In this document: in pieces, positions 58,957 to 64,000 of the stretch
Position numbering within the stretch: position 1 is the stretch's first letter
Layout: every line of letters begins with the position of its first letter
Source of the DNA: UBA6022 sp035704495
Lineage (GTDB): Bacteria > Patescibacteriota > Saccharimonadia > Saccharimonadales > Saccharimonadaceae
Assembly (NCBI GenBank): GCA_035704495.1
Contig: DASSWW010000038.1
Location: 1 to 64,000 of the forward strand
Direction: 5' to 3'
Length of the DNA stretch: 64,000 bases
Made by a program: the position numbers and the translations under genes
The notes under the pieces: model-generated
Told to the model about the DNA's origin: nothing
The model's input: the letters and a program-made list of their open reading frames with translations, nothing else
Database searches by the model: none

Positions 58957-59039
58957 GGTTCCTCCTGGTGGATTGGATGAAAAGAATCGTTAGTAATATT
59001 ATAATTTTTTAGCATAAAAAGCAATAGTTCGAAAAATGA

Positions 59040-59099
59040 AAAAGACGAGTAGGGAGGTCTACTCGTCGGGGCCTCTAAAATCGTCGATGTTTTAGAGGT
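59040..59099 (-). terminator. Tandem 3' hairpins, copy 2
   Basis: Same plan as copy 1: first hairpin CCTCTAAAA/TTTTAGAGG with loop 59082-59090, then the identical GACGAGTA/TACTCGTC hairpin and U-run. It ends the gene at 59109. Confidence 0.85.
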
Positions 59100-59108
59100 G
59101 GGTGGTGG

Positions 59109-59465
59109 CTAGTCTTTTGACAGCTCTTCTACTATTATGTGGACAATCCGCAGTGGCCAGAATTTAGCCATCACACGGGTTATGCGGCCATAAAATCTGA
59201 AGCCTTTCGGCCATGAATAGTATAGCAACAGTGCGATACCGCTCAGTATACCCAACACGAATAGGTACAAACTAACTAGCGTAAGGACGACTGCGATTGA
59301 TGTAAGAAAAATCTGGAGGATAATTCCAACATCATTAACTATCACTAGGATAAACAGCTGTTCAGCTATGTATTGCAAGAACATAATCGTTCCGAACCAT
59401 ATCATGCCAATTGCTCCCAGTACGGCTATCGCCCGTATATTCGAGGTACGATCCTTCGATTTCAT
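59109..59465 (-). CDS. Small multi-pass membrane protein (118 aa)
   Basis: The 118-residue protein has a short charged start (MKSKDRTSNIR) and three hydrophobic helices (AIAVLGAIGMIWFGTIMFLQ, FILVIVNDVGIILQIFLTSI, LVSLYLFVLGILSGIALLLY), then a basic, Trp-containing tail. ATG 59465 is 7 bases after TAGGAG; the longer frame (to 59537) overlaps the CIRCE operator of clpP and is rejected. It is divergent from clpP. No family is recognised. Confidence 0.65.
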   Translation of the reverse strand: MKSKDRTSNIRAIAVLGAIGMIWFGTIMFLQYIAEQLFILVIVNDVGIILQIFLTSIAVVLTLVSLYLFVLGILSGIALLLYYSWPKGFRFYGRITRVMAKFWPLRIVHIIVEELSKD

Positions 59466-59530
59466 AACAACTCCTAGGTAGTCCGAAAGATTCAATAGTA
59501 CTATACCACAACGAGACAGTATAACGACTT

Positions 59531-59557
59531 TTAGCACTCATTTGCGCAGAGTGCTAA
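59531..59557. promoter_or_regulatory. CIRCE operator of clpP
   Basis: TTAGCACTC-N9-GAGTGCTAA, a perfect match. It covers the -35 position (59541-59546) of the clpP promoter. Confidence 0.92.
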
Positions 59558-59563
59558 TTTTGC

Positions 59564-59569
59564 TATACT
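59564..59569 (+). promoter_or_regulatory. Extended -10 of clpP (leaderless type)
   Basis: TGC-TATACT ends 6 bases before ATG 59576. Confidence 0.6.
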
Positions 59570-59575
59570 AGAAAT

Positions 59576-60172
59576 ATGAACAAACCAACCAATTACCTGG
59601 TTCCGACAGTCGTCGAAAAAACACACGAAGGCGAACGTGCCTTTGATATTTATTCACGTTTGTTGAATGAACGAATCATCTTTTTAGGCGAAGACGTTAA
59701 CGAACATACCGCCAACATTGTGGTGGCGCAGTTGCTACACCTGGCCTATGATGATCCAAAAAAAGACATCAAACTGTATATTAATAGCCCAGGCGGCAGC
59801 GTGTATGACGGTTTGGCAATCTATGACACCATGCAATATATTGCCCCAGATGTTATGACAATTGGGATTGGTTTGCAGGCAAGTATGGGCGCATTCTTGC
59901 TATCTAGCGGTGCCAAAGGTAAACGATTTGCTCTACCAAGTAGCCGTATTATGATTCATCAGCCATCTAGCGGTACACAGGGTAAAGTCAGTGACCAAGA
60001 GATTACACTACGCGAAAGCCTGTTTTTGAAACATCGTTTGAATGAAATCCTTGCTAAAAACACTGGTCAAAAACTAACCAAGATTGAAAAAGACGCCGAC
60101 CGCGATTTTTGGATGAGCGCCGAAGAGGCTGTCACCTATGGGTTAGTCGACGAAGTTATCGAAAAAGCGTAA
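59576..60172 (+). CDS. clpP: ATP-dependent Clp protease proteolytic subunit
   Basis: ClpP is the tetradecameric serine protease that degrades proteins fed by ClpC or ClpX. The 198-residue protein has NSPGGSVYDGLAIYDTMQ, the catalytic Ser in LQASMGAFLL (residue about 104), His in IMIHQPSSG (residue about 128) and Asp in DRDFWMSAEEA (residue about 178). The N-terminal propeptide is short (VPTVVEK). A perfect CIRCE element and a -10 box 6 bases before the ATG show HrcA control of a leaderless mRNA. Its ATPase partner clpC is 24 kb away under the same operator. Confidence 0.97.
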   Translation: MNKPTNYLVPTVVEKTHEGERAFDIYSRLLNERIIFLGEDVNEHTANIVVAQLLHLAYDDPKKDIKLYINSPGGSVYDGLAIYDTMQYIAPDVMTIGIGLQASMGAFLLSSGAKGKRFALPSSRIMIHQPSSGTQGKVSDQEITLRESLFLKHRLNEILAKNTGQKLTKIEKDADRDFWMSAEEAVTYGLVDEVIEKA

Positions 60173-60190
60173 CATACTCAGACCACTATA

Positions 60191-60219
60191 TTGACACTTT
60201 GTACCAAAAGTGATTAAAT
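60191..60219 (+). promoter_or_regulatory. Promoter of the 249-aa membrane protein
   Basis: TTGACA (60191-60196), 17 bases, TTAAAT (60214-60219), with TGA before the -10 box. Confidence 0.55.
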
Positions 60220-60260
60220 AATCCTATCCCACATCTCTATGAAAGGAAGGCGGGAGGATC

Positions 60261-61010
60261 TTGGAAAATCTATTGAATATTGCACTCAGTTCGCTCGAGT
60301 GGATAACGGACATGGAGTTGTTTGTTTACATTCCATGGCTTGCTGCTGTTGGCTTGGCAGTTGTCGCCGCTGTGATGCAGCGGAACTTTCGTACACCACT
60401 TTTGGTCGGCACAATTATCTACACGGCGACTAACTTTTTGGTGTTTCTGTATGTCTTTTTGCAGCCTAATCGTTCAGTCGACGACAATCGCTGGCTAGAA
60501 GGCGCAAAGGTAATAAAAGCACCAAAAATGCCAGAAGTACCTGCTGCGCCAGATTTGAGCGGTATACCGCTTGCTGGTGATACACTGTCGGAATCTCTGA
60601 ATGGTTTTAGTGATTCCATGAATGACATTGGCAACACCTTTAATCAGACAAGTGCGTCTGTTACAGCAAATGCTAATCTCTTCAGCGCGTATCAACATAC
60701 GTTCGGTCTGTCTAGTGAGTTTCTTCTTTATACGATGTACGGAGTAGGCGCTACACTAGTGGCGTTAATGATTTACATTGTTGCTCAATGGTGGCAAAAA
60801 CGGGCTGAAAAGAAGGCACTTTACGATGTAGTCGCAGAACTACGCAACTTCAAAGCGTATTCAGTTGGTCGTGACATGGCAGGTCATGCTGCTGAAGGCT
60901 GGCCATATAGCGAAAGCTTTGACTTCACTGTCGAAAATGGCTATAGCGGATACGATGCAGTTATGAGACAAGCGCAACAGTCTAATAACCAGTATCAGTA
61001 CGCTGAGTAA
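60261..61010 (+). CDS. Membrane protein (249 aa)
   Basis: The 249-residue protein has two N-terminal membrane helices (YIPWLAAVGLAVVAAVM and LVGTIIYTATNFLVFLYVFL), an outside Ser/Asn/Pro-rich region of about 70 residues, a third helix (LYTMYGVGATLVALMIYIVA) and a cytoplasmic tail with Tyr/Gln-rich end (QQSNNQYQYAE). The start is TTG 60261 after a double AAGGAAGG/GGGAGG site; the next in-frame ATG (60312) has no ribosome-binding site. No family is recognised. Confidence 0.6.
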   Translation: MENLLNIALSSLEWITDMELFVYIPWLAAVGLAVVAAVMQRNFRTPLLVGTIIYTATNFLVFLYVFLQPNRSVDDNRWLEGAKVIKAPKMPEVPAAPDLSGIPLAGDTLSESLNGFSDSMNDIGNTFNQTSASVTANANLFSAYQHTFGLSSEFLLYTMYGVGATLVALMIYIVAQWWQKRAEKKALYDVVAELRNFKAYSVGRDMAGHAAEGWPYSESFDFTVENGYSGYDAVMRQAQQSNNQYQYAE

Positions 61011-61053
61011 TCGACGCGCATGCACAATTCTAGATTTAATCCACTATAACCGT

Positions 61054-61109
61054 AGTAGGGTCCACCGGGACCTACTGACGCTCATTCGAGCGCCAGTAGG
61101 TCCCTTTTT
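61054..61109 (+). terminator. Terminator with a competing upstream arm
   Basis: GGGACCTACTG-A-CGCTC (61067-61083) pairs with GAGCG-C-CAGTAGGTCCC (61088-61104), then five T. Upstream, AGTAGGGTCC (61054-61063) can pair with the same GGACCTACT segment, so the 5' arm has two mutually exclusive partners. Confidence 0.75.
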
Positions 61110-61132
61110 ACTCGTATAAATACTATTATGCT

Positions 61133-61161
61133 TTGACATTTATCTTTACGAATGCTTATAT
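61133..61161 (+). promoter_or_regulatory. Promoter of the PP2C phosphatase gene (leaderless type)
   Basis: TTGACA (61133-61138), 17 bases, TTATAT (61156-61161), then 8 bases to ATG 61170. Confidence 0.6.
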
Positions 61162-61169
61162 ATCAGAAT

Positions 61170-61967
61170 ATGCTTGAAATAATTGATTCTGGGGTAGCAC
61201 AGATAAACAAGCGCGAAAAAGCGGCTCGACTTAACAAGGCCTATTACCCAGACCAACCCACAGGCCAAGATGCCTGGGTGGCGGACAAAGATAACGGTGT
61301 TTTTGCTGTTGCTGACGGCGTGGCGCAGTCGCCAGATGCTGATAAAGCAGCACAGGCAGCCTGCCATGAGTTTCTGACGCGACTAACAGGCAGTGATCGA
61401 CCGCAAACTGCCGAACAAGCAAAAGATCTAATCAAGCACCACGATCTGCTCGGTCATCTACATAGAGCAGCGTTGCAAGCGGATGCGATGACTACATTTA
61501 CTGGCATGGTAGTAACACCTGACGACATGATGACGTATGTGCATGTTGGTGATTCGCGACTTTATTTGCGCCGCGGTGACCAAATCGAAGCACTGACCAG
61601 TGAACAAGTTATCGATAATAAATATCGCAATATGCTTTATAACTACCTAGGTTATGATAAGTATTATGATAGAATTCGATCGATTAATTTGACGCCGCAA
61701 CCAAACACCATGGCTGGCTATCCGCTAGCTCAGGCAGAATGGGGAACGCGGCAATTGCAAGCAAATGATCGATTTTTGCTGGTAACCGATGGTGTTACGG
61801 GTGATTTGGACGCAGACCGACTGAGTGACGAAACATTACTGTTGCATACTTCTTTAAAGTTGGGCGCGGCCGCAGCAGCCTACGCACTGGTTGATCGTTC
61901 GACTAAAATTGATGATACAACGGCCGTCGTTTTTGATATTGGTACATCTGGAAAAACCTCTGTATAA
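61170..61967 (+). CDS. PP2C-family serine/threonine phosphatase
   Basis: This 265-residue metal-dependent phosphatase has the family motifs with their metal-binding Asp residues: VFAVADGVAQS, YVHVGDSRLYLRR, RFLLVTDGVTGD and KIDDTTAVVFDI. There is no membrane helix. It reverses Ser/Thr phosphorylation, but no matching kinase lies in the window. ATG 61170 is preferred to 61152 because it follows a TTGACA-17-TTATAT promoter by 8 bases. Confidence 0.87.
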   Translation: MLEIIDSGVAQINKREKAARLNKAYYPDQPTGQDAWVADKDNGVFAVADGVAQSPDADKAAQAACHEFLTRLTGSDRPQTAEQAKDLIKHHDLLGHLHRAALQADAMTTFTGMVVTPDDMMTYVHVGDSRLYLRRGDQIEALTSEQVIDNKYRNMLYNYLGYDKYYDRIRSINLTPQPNTMAGYPLAQAEWGTRQLQANDRFLLVTDGVTGDLDADRLSDETLLLHTSLKLGAAAAAYALVDRSTKIDDTTAVVFDIGTSGKTSV

Positions 61968-61971
61968 ACCC

Positions 61972-62000
61972 TTGACTATTACGTAAAACTTACGCATAAT
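61972..62000 (+). promoter_or_regulatory. Promoter of rpoB
   Basis: TTGACT (61972-61977), 17 bases, CATAAT (61995-62000). RNA starts near 62007. The leader of about 130 bases holds TAGTTAG-ATGGCA-CTAACTA and the palindrome TCGGCGCCGA before the GAGGAG site. Confidence 0.65.
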
Positions 62001-62137
62001 GAATAGTAAGAAGTAGTGTACCTTTGGTTACTTATGCCCGCTAGTTAGATGGCACTAACTACAGAGCAGACCAGAGTTTAGGGAATCTTCGGCGCCGATT
62101 ACCCAAAACAATTTAATCCTAATAGCGAGGAGATACA

Positions 62138-64000
62138 ATGGCAAAATCCAAGCCTGACGTGGCTAAGCGCGTGTTTTTTACAAAAGAAGATACGGCTTTA
62201 CCAATACCAAATCTAATCGCTCACCAAAAAGATTCTTGGCGTGAATTCGTCGAGACTGGTTTGAGCGAAATTTTTGCAGAACTTAATCCGATAGAGGATT
62301 ACACTGGTCAAAAGTTAGAACTGCGTTTCAAAGAATATGCGTTCCAAGAACCAAAAACCAGTGAGCAAGACGCCAAAGAAAACAACTTGACATTTGACGC
62401 GCCGCTGCACGCCAACGTCGAATTGACCAACAAAGTCACTGGCGAAGTCAAAGAACAAGAAATCTACCTAGGTGATTATCCATGGATGACCGACCGCGGT
62501 ACATTTGTGATTAACGGTACGGAACGTGTTGTCGTTTCACAGCTTATCCGATCTGCTGGTGTATTCTTTACTGCTGACAATACCGTCGGCCGTCACAATT
62601 ACGGTGCCAAACTGATTCCTGGCCGTGGTGCATGGTTAGAATTTGAAACCGCAGCAAACGGAACGATCTATGTCAAAATCGACCGCCGCCGTAAACTACC
62701 AATTACGACATTGCTACGCGCACTTGGTCATAACAAAACATCCGAAATTAAAAGTCTGTTTGCCGATGTTGACACCGGCGATGTGAAATACATCGATGCG
62801 ACACTCGAAAAAGATCCAGCTCGTGGTGCCAACGAAGCATTAATCGAAGTCTACCGCCGCCTGCGACCAGGTGACTTGGCGACTGTCGATAACGCTCGTA
62901 GCATGATTGAACGTATGTTCTTTGACTTTAAACGATTCGACTATAGTCGTGTCGGCCGCTACAAATTAAACCAACGCCTAGGACTGGAAGTGCCAAACAC
63001 GACCGAAAACCGTGTTTTCCAGATGAGTGACTTGATTGCCATTATCAAGGAAATTATTCGCTTGAATAATACTCAGGATCCTGCCGACGATATTGACGCA
63101 TTGTCTAATCGCCGCGTCAAATTAGTTGGTGAATTGGTTGCCCGCCAGTTCCGCGTTGGTATGCTTCGCATGCAACGTAACGCTATGGACCGCATGAGTA
63201 TGAGTGATTTGGAAACAGTGACCCCTGGTCAGTTGATTAATGCTCGTCCAGTTGTTGCCGCTGTCCGCGAATTCTTTGCCAGCTCACAGCTGTCACAGTT
63301 GATGGACGAAGTAAATCCGCTATCAGAACTATCACACAAACGCCGCCTAAGTAGCATGGGTCCTGGTGGACTTTCACGCGAACGCGCCGGCTTTGACGTT
63401 CGTGACGCTCACCCAACGCATTATGGCCGTCTGAGCGCCGTCGAAACACCAGAAGGTGCCAACATTGGACTGGTACTTAACCTGGCAACGTATGCTCGCG
63501 TTAATGAATACGGTTTTATTGAAACACCATATCGAAAAGTTGTTAACGGTAAAGTCACTGACAAAATTGAATTCCTCGATGCTGCTCAGGAACTTGACGA
63601 AGTGATTGCCGATGCTGGTGCACCATTAAATAACGACGGCAGTTTTGCTGTCGAACGTGTCAGTGCTCGTAACAGCCTGAATCCAGAACAAGTTGACGCT
63701 AGTGAAGTGACCTACATGGACGCTGCCTACAAACAGATTCTTGGTCCACCAGATAGCTTGATTCCATTCATCGAGAAAAACCGTGTCGACCGTTCACTGA
63801 CAGGTACAAACATGCAGAAGCAGGCTGTACCACTTTTGACACCAGAATCTCCTACTGTTGGAACTGGTATCGAAACAGAAGTTGCCAAAAACACTAGCCA
63901 ATTAGTCTGCGCTGAAGCTGCTGGCGAAGTGGTTCGTGCTGATGCCGACGAAGTACATGTTAAATACAAAGACGGTGTCAAAATTTACGAAGTGATTCAC
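62138..64000 (+). CDS. rpoB: RNA polymerase beta subunit, N-terminal part
   Basis: The window holds the first 621 codons; the frame is open at the right edge. RpoB forms one side of the RNA polymerase active centre. ATG 62138 follows GAGGAG at 7 bases. The sequence shows GTFVINGTERVVVSQLIRS, FFDFKRFDYSRVGRYKLN and the rifampicin region (residues about 381-412) SSQLSQLMDEVNPLSELSHK followed by RRLSSMGPGGL. The key Asp, His and Ser of that region are the sensitive type. Neither rplJ nor rplL precedes it; the neighbour is a PP2C phosphatase. Confidence 0.97.
   Translation, partial: MAKSKPDVAKRVFFTKEDTALPIPNLIAHQKDSWREFVETGLSEIFAELNPIEDYTGQKLELRFKEYAFQEPKTSEQDAKENNLTFDAPLHANVELTNKVTGEVKEQEIYLGDYPWMTDRGTFVINGTERVVVSQLIRSAGVFFTADNTVGRHNYGAKLIPGRGAWLEFETAANGTIYVKIDRRRKLPITTLLRALGHNKTSEIKSLFADVDTGDVKYIDATLEKDPARGANEALIEVYRRLRPGDLATVDNARSMIERMFFDFKRFDYSRVGRYKLNQRLGLEVPNTTENRVFQMSDLIAIIKEIIRLNNTQDPADDIDALSNRRVKLVGELVARQFRVGMLRMQRNAMDRMSMSDLETVTPGQLINARPVVAAVREFFASSQLSQLMDEVNPLSELSHKRRLSSMGPGGLSRERAGFDVRDAHPTHYGRLSAVETPEGANIGLVLNLATYARVNEYGFIETPYRKVVNGKVTDKIEFLDAAQELDEVIADAGAPLNNDGSFAVERVSARNSLNPEQVDASEVTYMDAAYKQILGPPDSLIPFIEKNRVDRSLTGTNMQKQAVPLLTPESPTVGTGIETEVAKNTSQLVCAEAAGEVVRADADEVHVKYKDGVKIYEVIH

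Noticed and set aside
58585..59071. CRISPR-like direct repeat (32 identical bases, twice)
   Set aside because: Only two copies 455 bases apart, each a terminator immediately after a gene, with no cas genes; explained as duplicated 3' ends.
1..64000. UGA recoded as Gly or Trp, as in some CPR lineages
   Set aside because: Conserved proteins read through without in-frame TGA, and TGA serves as a stop (for example before gatB and at the sortase end), so the standard bacterial code fits.
1..64000. Insertion sequences, prophage or defence islands
   Set aside because: No transposase, integrase, phage structural, restriction-modification or toxin-antitoxin gene was recognised among the plausible frames.

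Overview
The window looks like chromosome from a member of the Patescibacteria/CPR, most probably a Saccharibacteria (TM7) relative. That placement is inferred from gene content and style; no 16S gene is present. Genes are short and densely packed. GatCAB, a sortase with an LPxTG-like substrate, a DEAD-box helicase with an N-terminal RGG tail, HrcA-type CIRCE operators and many lineage-specific hypotheticals occur together. TGA is used as a stop, so the TGA=Gly code of Gracilibacteria does not apply. There is no insertion sequence, prophage or CRISPR array.

Layout. 1-6.8 kb: two PfkB-type kinases, a LOG-type nucleotide hydrolase, uvrB, a small-protein pair and a DEAD-box helicase. 7.5-13 kb: gatC-gatA-(membrane HEPN-like protein)-gatB-galU, then three small membrane/stress proteins. 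13-25.4 kb: dnaE, an HTH-Nudix regulator, an orphan gene pair, a TrmH-type methyltransferase, a PilB-like ATPase, rplS, a gene behind a candidate attenuator, and an rnhB-yraN fusion. 25.4-34 kb: pepN, a secreted HNH nuclease, a sortase/substrate/glycosyltransferase operon, FKBP, chaB and a 3-methyladenine glycosylase. 34-49 kb: nusA, clpC, an HExxH membrane protein, radA, a PIN-TRAM protein, PBP1A, tyrS, recG and rsmD. 49-52.3 kb: two divergent tRNA-Leu genes flanking an FAD-linked oxidase. 52.3-64 kb: hypotheticals, a second TrmH protein, hisS, a pilin, the trigger factor, small membrane proteins, clpP, a PP2C phosphatase and the start of rpoB.

How the genes work together. Translation (GatCAB, TyrS, HisS, two tRNA-Leu, L19), protein folding and turnover (trigger factor, FKBP, ClpC, ClpP, PepN), DNA repair (UvrB, RecG, RadA, RNase HII, AAG glycosylase) and envelope building (GalU, PBP1A, sortase) dominate. 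clpC and clpP each carry a perfect CIRCE operator, so the Clp protease is probably one HrcA regulon. A secreted nuclease and an LPNTS surface protein fit a host-dependent lifestyle.

Two kinds of gene start coexist. About twenty genes have a TATAAT/TATACT-like -10 box only 6-10 bases before the ATG and no Shine-Dalgarno, so their mRNAs should be leaderless. Others have strong AGGAGG sites. I used this pattern to correct several starts. The least ordinary signals are noncoding: a 136-nt leader with competing terminator and antiterminator pairings before a membrane-protein gene (23.6 kb), a terminator-like hairpin in the nusA leader, a ~50-nt conserved element upstream of both tRNA-Leu genes, terminators whose stems begin at the tRNA CCA end, and a duplicated 3' tandem hairpin whose stem sequence has changed while pairing and loop were kept.
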